Both the position numbers and the translations under genes were made by a program. A model generated the notes under the pieces. The model saw only the letters and a program-made list of their open reading frames with translations. It searched no databases and was not told the DNA's origin. Shown in pieces: positions 25,613-34,396 of a stretch of DNA of 37,363 nucleotides (position 1 is the stretch's first letter; the number at the start of each line of letters is the position of its first letter). Origin of the DNA: Bacillus sp. IITD106 (GTDB lineage: Bacteria; Bacillota; Bacilli; Bacillales; Bacillaceae_C); contig NZ_JAIAZY010000041.1 of NCBI RefSeq assembly GCF_019459225.1, positions 1 through 37,363 on the forward strand, given 5' to 3'.

Positions 25613-26710
25613 TTATTGTTCTAACTCAATGACCGAATCCCAGCCAAGTTGGTTGCACATTTTCTCTAGTCTACGCATTTCACGATTGGTTGAAATTTTG
25701 GTGCAGCCTAGTTCTAACGCTTTCTTTGCTACCCAACGCAGTATATAAACCATCGCATCTGCTTGGGCTTCTCTTGTTGCAAAATCCAGTAAAATGAGTT
25801 CGTTATCCTTTCTTGCAATTCGTACATAGCCCCAATATTCACCTGCCATAACCCAGCCAAAGAATAAGTTGCGGTCCTCAGTTATTCCATTTACTGTAAG
25901 TGGTTCTGACAATTGTTTAAACCATTTATTTTCTGAATCCATGCCTGTTGGAGCCTGGCTGATTCCCCATTCCATTGATTGTTCTGCTAAAATTTGAAGT
26001 TCTTCTTTACTTTGTACTTTTTCCCAATTTTGTATTGTATGAGTAATCTTTTCTGGAGAAGGAACGTCTATGGAGATTTTCCAAGTTCTCTCAGAAGGTG
26101 GCATACCTAGACCATCTAATATTTCCGATACTTTTACAGGCTTCAACCCTTTTTCACGTCCAAGTCGGATTAGGGTTTTTAATGAACCTGGTGTCCCTTT
26201 CGCTGCATCATTTGCGTGGAAAACCACGACTGCTCCGTTCTTGAAAAAAGGTGTTACGTTTTCAACGATTTGTTGTGATGTCAATCCTGCCCAATCTCCG
26301 GAGTCATCACCTTCGATATCCACGTATCCTAGGTCGGACAACCAATCCAAGTTTTCCTCTCTAAAGCTTAAATACGGAAATCTCATAAATGTTGGACATG
26401 ATTTTCCAGTTGCTTCTTGATACGCTAATTCAGTTAGCTTTATTTCATCTAAGAATACATCCTTTGGTATTTCCGCCATTCTTCTATGATGATACGAATG
26501 TGGAGCAAGCTCATGACCTCTTTCAAGGATTATTCTTGCTTTATCTGGATGTCTGTCAATCCATTCACCTGTAAAAAAGAATGTTCCTGCAGCACCGCAT
26601 TGTTCCAACGCTTCCAACCAATTTTCCAACGGTACATGATGGGGACCATCATCAAAAGTAAATGCAAAATGCGGGTCATTCGTATTTCCTCTAAAAATTT
26701 GACTAACCAT
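25613..26710 (-). CDS. NodB-type polysaccharide deacetylase with extra C-terminal domain
   Basis: A 365-residue protein without signal peptide. Residues of about 10-200 are a carbohydrate esterase family 4 domain: AFTFDDGPH (catalytic base and metal Asp), HSYHH (metal His pair), MRFPYLS and VVVFHAND. The remaining 160 residues are not part of usual deacetylases; the end (DAMVYILRWVAKKALELGCTK, then MCNQLGWD) looks like the last helix and strand of an acetyltransferase-like fold, but I see no clear acetyl-CoA loop. A cytoplasmic deacetylase would act on an imported N-acetylated or O-acylated compound. Last gene of the operon; ATG has AAGGGGGAG upstream and 30 bases separate it from the kinase. 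Confidence 0.8.
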   Translation of the reverse strand: MVSQIFRGNTNDPHFAFTFDDGPHHVPLENWLEALEQCGAAGTFFFTGEWIDRHPDKARIILERGHELAPHSYHHRRMAEIPKDVFLDEIKLTELAYQEATGKSCPTFMRFPYLSFREENLDWLSDLGYVDIEGDDSGDWAGLTSQQIVENVTPFFKNGAVVVFHANDAAKGTPGSLKTLIRLGREKGLKPVKVSEILDGLGMPPSERTWKISIDVPSPEKITHTIQNWEKVQSKEELQILAEQSMEWGISQAPTGMDSENKWFKQLSEPLTVNGITEDRNLFFGWVMAGEYWGYVRIARKDNELILLDFATREAQADAMVYILRWVAKKALELGCTKISTNREMRRLEKMCNQLGWDSVIELEQ

Positions 26711-26740
26711 CTAAACTCCCCCTTTTCTAAAGCTGCTACA

Positions 26741-27736
26741 TTATGCTTCTATTTCTTTATGATAATCTATTTTATAGGATTCAAACTTTTCGTAAACCTC
26801 GTCGCCGACTTCAATTCCGAGATGATCCATTGCAAGAAGTACGGAACCATATACCGGTTCGATTTCAGGAATGACTAGTGTAATATTTGCATTTTCCTTT
26901 TCAATCGTTGTTTTTAACGAATCTAACAAGTGCGGATCTCTTCCTTTTTGGAAAACAGAGCCAACTAAGACGATTGGAATATTTTCACCTTCAAAACCGC
27001 CCAACCTTTTGATGACGGAATTAGCTGCTATTCCTAGTTCTTTTCCTGTTTCTCTTAAAATTCGAATCGCTACTTCATCACCTTCGTTAGCAGCTTCATG
27101 AAGTACGAGGGTTAACCGTGCTTCTACTCGATAAATTTCACGGTCTAAAAAGTCATTTACAAGCTCTTCCATATTTTCAAAACCGAAAAACTCAGGTACT
27201 TTTTTCGTTAAAATGGTAGGACCTTCTCGGAATTCCCAAGATCTAACGGCCGCACGAAACGTTTCCTGTGCCATATCGGCTCCGCCAGCACCATCACCAT
27301 ATAGGTAACCCATTCCACCTGTTTGCACCATCATGCCCTCTTTATTTCTACCGGCGGCATTTGTTCCCGTTCCACAAACGAGTACGACACCTGTATTCGT
27401 CTTACTTCCAATTCTTAGTCCCTCATACGTGTCACACACTAAATCCCAAGACTTAAACGGCAAAGTCTCAAGCGCAGGTAAAAGAATAGAAAAATCATAT
27501 GGACGGTCAGCTCCTGCAAGTCCAAATTGCGCAAAAGCAATATCGCTATATTGCAGTCCAGCCATCTCTAATGCCTGATCTATTGAATCTTTTATATTTT
27601 TCAACGTGCTTTCTATACTGTGACCTTGATGATTACCTCTACCAGATAACCCTTCACCTAGCTTGTTGCCGTTTTCATCGGTAATCACCGTATATGTTTT
27701 CGTTCCTCCCCCATCGACTCCCAATACATATCGCAT
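26741..27736 (-). CDS. BadF/BadG-type sugar kinase, likely N-acetylglucosamine or N-acetylmuramate kinase
   Basis: A 331-residue ASKHA-fold kinase. The phosphate-1 motif GVDGGGTKTYTVI opens the protein. GLAGADRPYD, VLVCGTGTNAAGR and GGMGYLYGDGAGG follow, all typical of the BadF/BadG/BcrA/BcrD family members that phosphorylate GlcNAc or MurNAc (NagK, MurK) rather than the benzoyl-CoA reductase activators, since the Fe-S cysteines of activators are missing. It would trap an imported amino sugar. It lies 32 bases after ridA and 30 bases before the deacetylase, a pairing that fits amino-sugar breakdown. Confidence 0.82.
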   Translation of the reverse strand: MRYVLGVDGGGTKTYTVITDENGNKLGEGLSGRGNHQGHSIESTLKNIKDSIDQALEMAGLQYSDIAFAQFGLAGADRPYDFSILLPALETLPFKSWDLVCDTYEGLRIGSKTNTGVVLVCGTGTNAAGRNKEGMMVQTGGMGYLYGDGAGGADMAQETFRAAVRSWEFREGPTILTKKVPEFFGFENMEELVNDFLDREIYRVEARLTLVLHEAANEGDEVAIRILRETGKELGIAANSVIKRLGGFEGENIPIVLVGSVFQKGRDPHLLDSLKTTIEKENANITLVIPEIEPVYGSVLLAMDHLGIEVGDEVYEKFESYKIDYHKEIEA

Positions 27737-27768
27737 AGCGTACCTATCCCCTTCTATTTTTCTATATA

Positions 27769-28233
27769 TTAATCGCGAACTTCTACAATCAATTCAATTT
27801 CCACTGGTGTATGAAATGGAAGATCACTAGTCCCAATAGCTGAACGTGCATGCTTGCCATTTTCACCAAATACTTCTACTAATAAATCAGACGCACCATT
27901 CATAACGTATGGCTGATCAGCAAATCCAGGGGTACTATTAACAAATCCTAGTAGTTTTACAATTTTCACGACTCGATCCAAATCTCCTAAATGAGCCTTT
28001 AAAACGGCTAAACAATTAATAATCGTTTGGCGAGCTGCTTCCTGACCTTGTTCTATCGTCAATTCCTTACCAAGTTTACCAGTGTACATTAATTCCCCAT
28101 CAATTCGGCAATCCTGCCCGGATGTATAGACTAAGTTTCCCGTTTGATTGCATGGGATGTACGAAAATTTCGGCTCACCTGGAACCGGCAATGTAATCCC
28201 TAATTCTTGTAATCTTTGTTCAATTTTTGACAT
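27769..28233 (-). CDS. RidA-family (YjgF/UK114) enamine/imine deaminase
   Basis: A 154-residue RidA-like protein that forms trimers and hydrolyses reactive 2-aminoacrylate to pyruvate and ammonia. The C-terminal signature KHARSAIGTSDLPFHTPVEI keeps the Arg of the active site and the following Glu (VEIELIVEV). The start ATG at 28233 has AGGAGA eight bases upstream; an in-frame ATG at 28251 lacks a site. It sits behind a D-serine dehydratase-like gene whose chemistry produces 2-aminoacrylate, a natural reason for the linkage. It belongs to the longer, divergent Rid branch rather than classic E. coli RidA. Confidence 0.88.
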   Translation of the reverse strand: MSKIEQRLQELGITLPVPGEPKFSYIPCNQTGNLVYTSGQDCRIDGELMYTGKLGKELTIEQGQEAARQTIINCLAVLKAHLGDLDRVVKIVKLLGFVNSTPGFADQPYVMNGASDLLVEVFGENGKHARSAIGTSDLPFHTPVEIELIVEVRD

Positions 28234-28247
28234 ATTTAAATCTCCTT

Positions 28248-29855
28248 TCAATAATGGTTACAACAACTGCTTGATGGTATGAAAACACCTTCCCTGGCAT
28301 TCGTATGAACCCCGTTGTGAAGCGTCATTATTCCATTCACCCAAACATAATGAATCCCATTCGGATAGTTTTTAGGTTTTTCATACGTAGCTTCGTCTTG
28401 AATGGTGTCAGGATTAAAAACAACAATGTCAGCAGCATAGCCAGGAACAAGTAATCCACGTTTACCTAAATTAAAACGCTTTACTGGAAAAGAAGTGATT
28501 TTTCGGACAGCTTGTTCCAACGATAAAACGCCATCTTCTCGAACATACTTCGCGAAAACTCTTGGAAATGAACCATAAAGACGAGGATGAGGCTTACCTG
28601 TATCGCAGTGTAGACTGTCGGATGCGATCAATGAATTATCCCATCTCACGACTTGTCTCACATCATCGTCTGACATGAGAAAATAAACGATTGAAACGTT
28701 CCCATTTTCCTCTAACAATAGGTCTAGCATGCAGTCAACAGGATGAACTCCCCTCATCTCGCTAATCTCTGCCATATTCTTTCCTTCTAAACTACGATTC
28801 TTTTCAGTTTGAACGGAAGAAATCATGACATTGTTCCAGCCGGTCGAACAAACTAAGTTATCCCATTCATCTTGTTCTCTGCTTAATTCGTCTTTAATTT
28901 TTTCACGGATTGTTTTATCCTTAAAACGGTTTAGCGTTTGTTGGACCCCTCCTTCTAACACCCATGGAGGTAGAACTGTTAACAGCATCGTAGAGCTTGC
29001 CGAATACGGATACACATCACATGTGACATCAAGTCCTCTTTCCCTTGCGTCAGTGATGAGTTCCATGGCATCTTGCACTAATCCCCAATTCCTTTTTCCT
29101 GCCGCTTTCAAGTGACTGACGTGCAACGGAACTCCCGCTTTTTCAGCAATCCAAATGACCTCTTTAATAGAAGGAATTAAGTTGTTTCCTTCCCCTCTTA
29201 TATGAGTGGAAAAAAGACCATTATACTTTGGAAGGACAGAACATAATTCCGCTATTTCTTCTTTGGAAGAATAACTTCCGGGTGCATATAAAAGTCCAAT
29301 TGACAAGCCAATAGCTCCTGCCTTTAACCCTTCTTCAAGCAAGACTTTCATTCGCTCGATTTCTTCTTTTGTCGCCGCTCTTTTAGCAAAACCCATCACC
29401 AATATTCTTAAGGTTCCGTGGGCAACATAAGTAGTAATATTCTCAGCCGGCCGCGCCTTTCGAATCGCAGCGATATAATCCTCTACCGTATTCCAAGACC
29501 AATCATTTCGGGACGAGCCGATGACTGGCTGAACATATTCTTTCAGCAAATGCTTATATTCTCCGAAAAAAGGAGCGGGAGATAGTCCACAATTCCCTAC
29601 CACCTCTGTCGTGACGCCTTGCTGCAGCTTAATTTCGCTATTTGGATAATTTAAAATCATTAAATCCGAATGGCAATGCCCGTCTATAAAGCCAGGGGAT
29701 ATTACCTGTCTTTTAGCGTCTACTACTTGACGCGCTTCTTGGTCGATGGAACCAACCTTTACAATTATTCCGTCTTTGATTCCAACATCACCATAAAACC
29801 AAGGATTACCAGAACCGTCCACCACTTTACCGTTCTTAATGACACAATCAAGCAT
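28248..29855 (-). CDS. D-aminoacylase (N-acyl-D-amino-acid deacylase family)
   Basis: A 535-residue amidohydrolase-superfamily zinc enzyme that removes the acyl group from N-acyl-D-amino acids. Metal ligands are visible: His60 and His62 in GHCHSD, the bridging Cys89 in VVGNCGLSP, a His in FSTHIRGEGN and one in VSHLKAAG; the catalytic Asp is in LIASDSLH. The ATG at 29855 is chosen over a GTG four codons upstream because AAAGGTG, overlapping the stop of the previous gene, is well spaced only for it. It is cytoplasmic, and the operon context (D-serine dehydratase-like enzyme, RidA) supports D-amino acid use. The acyl group and amino acid are unknown. Confidence 0.88.
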   Translation of the reverse strand: MLDCVIKNGKVVDGSGNPWFYGDVGIKDGIIVKVGSIDQEARQVVDAKRQVISPGFIDGHCHSDLMILNYPNSEIKLQQGVTTEVVGNCGLSPAPFFGEYKHLLKEYVQPVIGSSRNDWSWNTVEDYIAAIRKARPAENITTYVAHGTLRILVMGFAKRAATKEEIERMKVLLEEGLKAGAIGLSIGLLYAPGSYSSKEEIAELCSVLPKYNGLFSTHIRGEGNNLIPSIKEVIWIAEKAGVPLHVSHLKAAGKRNWGLVQDAMELITDARERGLDVTCDVYPYSASSTMLLTVLPPWVLEGGVQQTLNRFKDKTIREKIKDELSREQDEWDNLVCSTGWNNVMISSVQTEKNRSLEGKNMAEISEMRGVHPVDCMLDLLLEENGNVSIVYFLMSDDDVRQVVRWDNSLIASDSLHCDTGKPHPRLYGSFPRVFAKYVREDGVLSLEQAVRKITSFPVKRFNLGKRGLLVPGYAADIVVFNPDTIQDEATYEKPKNYPNGIHYVWVNGIMTLHNGVHTNAREGVFIPSSSCCNHY

Positions 29856-29869
29856 CGTTTCACACACCT

Positions 29870-30958
29870 TTAGTAGAGTTTTCCACGAGCATAGACGATT
29901 TTTTCTTCAAATTGACCGTCATTTATTAAGAATACCTTCTCATGCAAATTAACAGTGCTACAAATATGATTTGGAATGACATGGACAATATCACCGACTT
30001 TAAACGGATCTTCTTTGTTGATTTTGACCATCCCATGTTCCTCTGACAATCGCTCAAGAACAGCATGGGGAGCTTCAATAACATGTCCGAACCCTTTTAA
30101 AAATAGTGGATCACTATTTGGACCTACATCCGTCGCAAACGTCTTGCTGCCGCCATCGATGATCATTAAATCTTCAGAAGGACGGCTAACAACTGTTGCC
30201 TTAATATAGGCTGCACATTCGTCAAGTGAACATGAACCTAATGCTGCTTGCATTCGATCATAGAAAACATACGTGCCCGGCCTTACTTCTGTAATCCCTT
30301 TCACCATTGCGGCATATGGAGCAGTCGGGGTGGATCCCACGCTTATATCCCGAACCTGGATTCCTTCACTCCGCATCCGCTCTGCAAGGTCCACCATTAA
30401 CTGACCTTCTTCAATACCCGCCTTTTCAAGCTCAAGTGTTGGTTTGCCATTCATAAAAAATCCACGATACGTGTAAATTCCTTGGAACTCTATATTATCC
30501 ATATTTTGCAAATCTGCAGCGAGCTTAATCGCATCATCATATGAGACGCCTGTTCTTCTAAAGCCGATATCCACTTCTAATCTTACTTGAATGGAAATTT
30601 GATGCCGTTTCGCTACTTTAGATATGTTGACAGCCCCTTCAAGACTATCAACACCAATAATGAGATTAATAGACTTGCTCAATTCAGCAACTCTTTCAAT
30701 TTTTGCCTCAGTGACAATCGGATACGCAATAAAAATATCATTTATGCCATGCTCGGCCATAACTTCCGCTTCTCCGACCTTCGCCACTGTAATCCCTTTT
30801 GCACCGGCAGCTATTTGCCTTTTAGCAATGTCAGGAATTTTGTGCGTCTTTGTATGCGGCCGAAGCGTAACACCATGTTTCTTTGCAATTTCGGCCAACT
30901 TCTCAATATTACGTTTCATCTTTGCTTCATCAATCATTAAACTTGGAGTATCGAGCAT
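29870..30958 (-). CDS. PLP-dependent D-serine dehydratase / D-threonine aldolase-like enzyme
   Basis: A 362-residue fold-type III (alanine-racemase-like) enzyme. The PLP lysine is probably Lys37 in LRPHTKTHK. The C-terminal beta domain holds the metal pair His331 and Cys333 (NHICSTVNL). This HxC pattern is that of zinc-dependent eukaryotic-type D-serine dehydratases; D-threonine aldolases carry HxD. The reaction is therefore more likely D-serine to pyruvate and ammonia. It is first in its operon, with AGGAG before the ATG, and the next gene begins five bases past its stop after using that stop as part of its ribosome site. A RidA downstream fits the 2-aminoacrylate intermediate. Confidence 0.82.
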   Translation of the reverse strand: MLDTPSLMIDEAKMKRNIEKLAEIAKKHGVTLRPHTKTHKIPDIAKRQIAAGAKGITVAKVGEAEVMAEHGINDIFIAYPIVTEAKIERVAELSKSINLIIGVDSLEGAVNISKVAKRHQISIQVRLEVDIGFRRTGVSYDDAIKLAADLQNMDNIEFQGIYTYRGFFMNGKPTLELEKAGIEEGQLMVDLAERMRSEGIQVRDISVGSTPTAPYAAMVKGITEVRPGTYVFYDRMQAALGSCSLDECAAYIKATVVSRPSEDLMIIDGGSKTFATDVGPNSDPLFLKGFGHVIEAPHAVLERLSEEHGMVKINKEDPFKVGDIVHVIPNHICSTVNLHEKVFLINDGQFEEKIVYARGKLY

Positions 30959-31059
30959 ATGGATTCTCCTATCATATTAATTTGAAATCGCTTAAATTTG
31001 TTATAACATATTTATTTTAGCATAATAATTGAAAAATTTTCGAGTAATAATTAAAAAAA

Positions 31060-31092
31060 TCAAAAAAGAATGCTATCAAAAAATGACAGCAT
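31060..31092 (-). terminator. Terminator between the ABC genes and the D-amino-acid operon
   Basis: On the minus strand ATGCTGTCA and TGATAGCAT form a 9-bp stem (one G-U) around TTTTT, followed by TCTTTTTTGATTTTTTT. It makes the enzyme genes a separate or only partly linked unit. Confidence 0.8.
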
Positions 31093-31116
31093 CTTGTAAT
31101 AAAACTATACTTGCAT

Positions 31117-31998
31117 TTATCCTTTAACAGATCCTGCAACCATACCTTTCATGATTTGCTCTTGAAAGATAAGATATATAATAATTGTTGGTACAACTGC
31201 AACCGCCATTGCTGCCATTGTTAAGCTATAGTCGGTTCCAAAACCATCAGAAAATATTGTAAGAGCCAATGGTAATGTTTTTAGAGCCTGATCGTTAATA
31301 AAGACTAATGCAAATGCAAATTCATTCCAATAACGCAGGAAAGCCAATATTGCAACGGTAGCCATAGCTGGAACTGATAATGGTAATATTATTCTGAAAA
31401 ACGTCCCCCAATATCCAGTGCCATCAATTAAGGCTGCTTCTTCAATCTCCTTTGGAAGTGAAGTCATATAAGCTGCAATAATAAATATTGCTAGGGGCAA
31501 TTCAAAAGCGGTATACGGTAGAATTAATGCCCAATAAGTATCCAGAATTCCAATTTTATTCATCATAATAAAAAGTGGAACTAATGTACTATGAATCGGA
31601 ATTAGCATACCAAGAACAAAGAATGCCATTAATGGACCCTTAAGGCGAAAATTAAATCTAGAAAGTACAAATGCGGTTAGTGCGCCTAAAAATATTGTTA
31701 GGATTAAAGCCGTAAATGTTACAATCGCTGAATTAATCATAGCCTTTCCTAGTCCAGCCAACTCCCAGGCTCTTGTTATATTTTCTAACACCCAGTAAGT
31801 AGGAAATGAATATGGATTAGAAAAGAAATCTTGGTTTGTTTTGAATGCACTTATAAATAACCAGTACAAGGGATACAGCATCGCAAAGGCGAATACGAGC
31901 AGTATTATATTTGCAATTCCTATTTTAACTAGATTCATAACACTCTTTTTATCAGTGGATAAATCCGAGTGGGCAGTAGATTGTATATTTGTGTTCAT
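31117..31998 (-). CDS. Carbohydrate ABC transporter permease, MalG type (YesN-linked importer)
   Basis: A 293-residue permease with six predicted helices and the EAA loop EEAALIDGTGYWGTFFRIILP. After a hydrophilic start (NTNIQSTAHSDLSTDKK) the first helix covers about residues 25-50. The start ATG has AGGAGG six bases upstream. It lies 21 bases after its MalF-type partner and ends 24 bases before a terminator. No ATPase gene is present. The transported compound is probably related to the amino-sugar or acyl-D-amino acid enzymes encoded next. Confidence 0.9.
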   Translation of the reverse strand: MNTNIQSTAHSDLSTDKKSVMNLVKIGIANIILLVFAFAMLYPLYWLFISAFKTNQDFFSNPYSFPTYWVLENITRAWELAGLGKAMINSAIVTFTALILTIFLGALTAFVLSRFNFRLKGPLMAFFVLGMLIPIHSTLVPLFIMMNKIGILDTYWALILPYTAFELPLAIFIIAAYMTSLPKEIEEAALIDGTGYWGTFFRIILPLSVPAMATVAILAFLRYWNEFAFALVFINDQALKTLPLALTIFSDGFGTDYSLTMAAMAVAVVPTIIIYLIFQEQIMKGMVAGSVKG

Positions 31999-32019
31999 TT
32001 GGCACCTCCTTGCTTCAAT

Positions 32020-32937
32020 CTATTCCTTTCGTTTCATAGCAGCCTGGCTTGCCAAAATTAACAGCAAACTAATGATGATAATCATGGTAGAAATAGCGGA
32101 TCCATACCCATATCGATACACATTGAAAGTATTATTGTACATATACGTGGCAAGGAGTTCTGTAGTTTGAGCTGGTCCCCCTCCGGTCATGACGAATACT
32201 TGATCGAAAGCTTTCAAACTTCCGGATATACATAAGACAATGACTACTTTAATTGTGTTCCATATCATAGGTAGTGTAACGTAAAATAATTTTTTATGAG
32301 CAACAGCTCCATCCAGTTTAGCTGCATCGTTGATTTCGGATGGAATATTCTGTAATGAAGCAATAAAGATGATAAGGTAGGGCCCAATAAAGTTCCAAAT
32401 AATTGGAACTGAAACTGCATACATATTTACTTTTGGATCAGAGAGCCAGGCTCTTGTCCAAGACTCGAGCCCAATTTTCTCCAATACAAAATTAACTACA
32501 CCGAATTGTGGGTGATACATATAGCCCCAAATTAAACCTACTACTACTGTCGATAGCACCATAGGCATAAAAACAGCAGATCGGACAAAGCGGTGAACAA
32601 AAGAATTTTTATAAAGTATTAAGGCTAGAACTAATGCAATCGGTACTTGTCCAAAAACTGATGCAGCAATAATAATAAAATTATTTTTTAATGCTTTCCA
32701 AAAGATAGGATCTTGAACAACCTCGATATAATTAGCTAGACCAAGATACTTCGCACTTCCCATACCTCTCCATTCAAAAAAACCATAGTAAGCTGACCAA
32801 AAGATAGGAAGTATTACAAAAGTCGTATAAATTAGCAGAGATGGTATCAATGCTATTAACATAAATCCTTTTAAACGTTTTGTTGTAGCTATGGTCAATT
32901 CCTCCTCTCTGCATTTATGAAGAGAACTAATAATCAA
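32020..32937 (-). CDS. Carbohydrate ABC transporter permease, MalF type (YesN-linked importer)
   Basis: A 305-residue permease with six predicted helices and the EAA loop NDAAKLDGAVAHKKLFYVTLP. The start is uncertain: a TTG at 32937 has only AGGA upstream, while a GAGGAGG lies inside the frame just before another TTG at 32898, rather too close for ideal spacing. The residues between them (KCREEEL) are poorly conserved-looking, so the protein may begin near TIATTKRLKGF. It follows the binding protein gene by five bases. Confidence 0.9.
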   Translation of the reverse strand: MIISSLHKCREEELTIATTKRLKGFMLIALIPSLLIYTTFVILPIFWSAYYGFFEWRGMGSAKYLGLANYIEVVQDPIFWKALKNNFIIIAASVFGQVPIALVLALILYKNSFVHRFVRSAVFMPMVLSTVVVGLIWGYMYHPQFGVVNFVLEKIGLESWTRAWLSDPKVNMYAVSVPIIWNFIGPYLIIFIASLQNIPSEINDAAKLDGAVAHKKLFYVTLPMIWNTIKVVIVLCISGSLKAFDQVFVMTGGGPAQTTELLATYMYNNTFNVYRYGYGSAISTMIIIISLLLILASQAAMKRKE

Positions 32938-32942
32938 GTATC

Positions 32943-34259
32943 CTATTCAGCAACAGCTTTAGATTGGGCATCTTGAAGTTTTTTAGCAATATCCTCAGGC
33001 TTTCCACCCAACATCAATTCCTGTAATCCTTGATTAATAGCATCTCCACCAGCGGAGGATAAATAAAGATCGTAAACAGGCGCGAAATTAACATTTTTAA
33101 CTAATTCAAATGCTTTATAATACAAATCTGATACTTTTGATTTATCAATATCAACATCATACATAACTAATGATTCACTTTCAGCGATTGCCTTTTGCCC
33201 CTCCGGACCAGCAATTTCATAAATTAATTCTTTAGCTAAATCACGTTGTTTTCCTTCTACTTTACTGCTCATCGCAAATCCAGCGCCTGGTCCGCCAGTC
33301 ATCGTATTTGGCTTCCCTTTACCTCCTTCAATAAAAGGAACAACAGTCACTTCAATTTTTTCCAGTTCTTCTTTTGAAACAGAAGATGCTAAATTCGTTA
33401 TTGCCCAAGAGCCGTTGATCATCATAGCAGCATTTCCTTGTACGAAATATTGCTCAGCTTGCGTATTGTCTATACTATTTGCACCATCTTGAAACGCTTT
33501 TTCATCAACTAGTTGTTTAAAATAACCTAAAGCTTCAACGAATTCAGGATCTGTGAAACTGGCTCCATCGTTGTTAACCGCTTTTAAAAACCAATCTGTT
33601 CCTGTTACGTGATCAGCGATTACACCAAAAACAGATGACTGGGCTGGCCAAGCTGCTTTATTACCTAACGAAATAGGAGTAATTCCATTTTCATTAAATA
33701 CTTTTACTGCAGTCATAAGTTCATCCCAAGTCGTAGGAACTTTTACGTCATACTTTTCAAACAGTTCACGGTTATAATAGAGGAAAGATGTAGCTGACAT
33801 TGCTACCGGAGCGGAGTAGATTTCACCATCATAAGTAAATATTTCTTTTGATCCCGGTAAAAACTTCTCTGCCCATTCTTTCTTTTCTTCCCACAGATCA
33901 GTAATCGGTTGAATTAAATCGCCGTCATAAAACTCCTCAGTAAAACTTCCAGAATAGGAGAAAAATACATCTGGCATTTCGTTAGCTGCAGCAACCGTTT
34001 TCAATCTTTGCCTAAATCCATCCACCGGAATTGCTTGTTTATCTAATTCCACTTCTGGATGATTCTTCTCGAACTTATCAATTTGAGCACGTACTGCTTT
34101 TGCTCGTAGATCATCACCGGCAAAGTTATGCCATATTGAAAGTTTTATCTTTTCATTGCCCTTATCTTTGCTATTTCCAGCTTTCTTATCCCCACCACAA
34201 GCAGCTAGAATTGATAAAACAAGCATAAATACTAAACCAAAAATCAGATTTTTTCTCAA
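32943..34259 (-). CDS. ABC transporter substrate-binding lipoprotein (YesN-linked importer)
   Basis: A 438-residue family-1 solute-binding protein. The lipobox LSILAACGG gives lipidated Cys21. The mature part starts IKLSIWHNFAGDD and includes EMPDVFFSYSGSFTEEF and GNAAMMINGSWAITNLA, as in sugar-binding proteins for oligosaccharides and amino sugars. Start is TTG at 34259, supported by AAGGGGGA six bases upstream. It is the first gene of the importer and lies 137 bases after yesN-like, in a spacer with a putative regulator site and a TATAAT box. Confidence 0.9.
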   Translation of the reverse strand: MRKNLIFGLVFMLVLSILAACGGDKKAGNSKDKGNEKIKLSIWHNFAGDDLRAKAVRAQIDKFEKNHPEVELDKQAIPVDGFRQRLKTVAAANEMPDVFFSYSGSFTEEFYDGDLIQPITDLWEEKKEWAEKFLPGSKEIFTYDGEIYSAPVAMSATSFLYYNRELFEKYDVKVPTTWDELMTAVKVFNENGITPISLGNKAAWPAQSSVFGVIADHVTGTDWFLKAVNNDGASFTDPEFVEALGYFKQLVDEKAFQDGANSIDNTQAEQYFVQGNAAMMINGSWAITNLASSVSKEELEKIEVTVVPFIEGGKGKPNTMTGGPGAGFAMSSKVEGKQRDLAKELIYEIAGPEGQKAIAESESLVMYDVDIDKSKVSDLYYKAFELVKNVNFAPVYDLYLSSAGGDAINQGLQELMLGGKPEDIAKKLQDAQSKAVAE

Positions 34260-34286
34260 AATTAATCCCCCTTTTTGTTATTCTTG

Positions 34287-34292
34287 CTAGTA
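34287..34292 (-). promoter_or_regulatory. Putative -10 box of the importer genes
   Basis: A TATAAT on the minus strand about 30 bases before the start of the binding protein gene. The -35 position (TTAGCT) is poor, as expected for a promoter needing an activator. The exact bases lie within 34285-34305. Confidence 0.45.
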
Positions 34293-34321
34293 ATTATATT
34301 AAATACATGTTGTATAGCTAA

Positions 34322-34349
34322 GGGGACAATAATCAGTTCATGGGGGGAC
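34322..34349. promoter_or_regulatory. Direct repeat, likely binding site of the AraC-type regulator
   Basis: GGGGAC occurs at 34322 and again at 34344, exactly 22 bases apart (two helical turns), directly upstream of the predicted -35. AraC-type activators commonly bind such repeats. Confidence 0.5.
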
Positions 34350-34396
34350 AGATTTCAGATTTATGAACTTAGCGTGTTAAAATAATTAACATTTTA

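Noticed and set aside
27256-27265. Another GAAACGTTTC palindrome
   Set aside because: It lies inside the sugar kinase coding sequence, far from a promoter, and encodes ordinary residues (ETF); probably chance.
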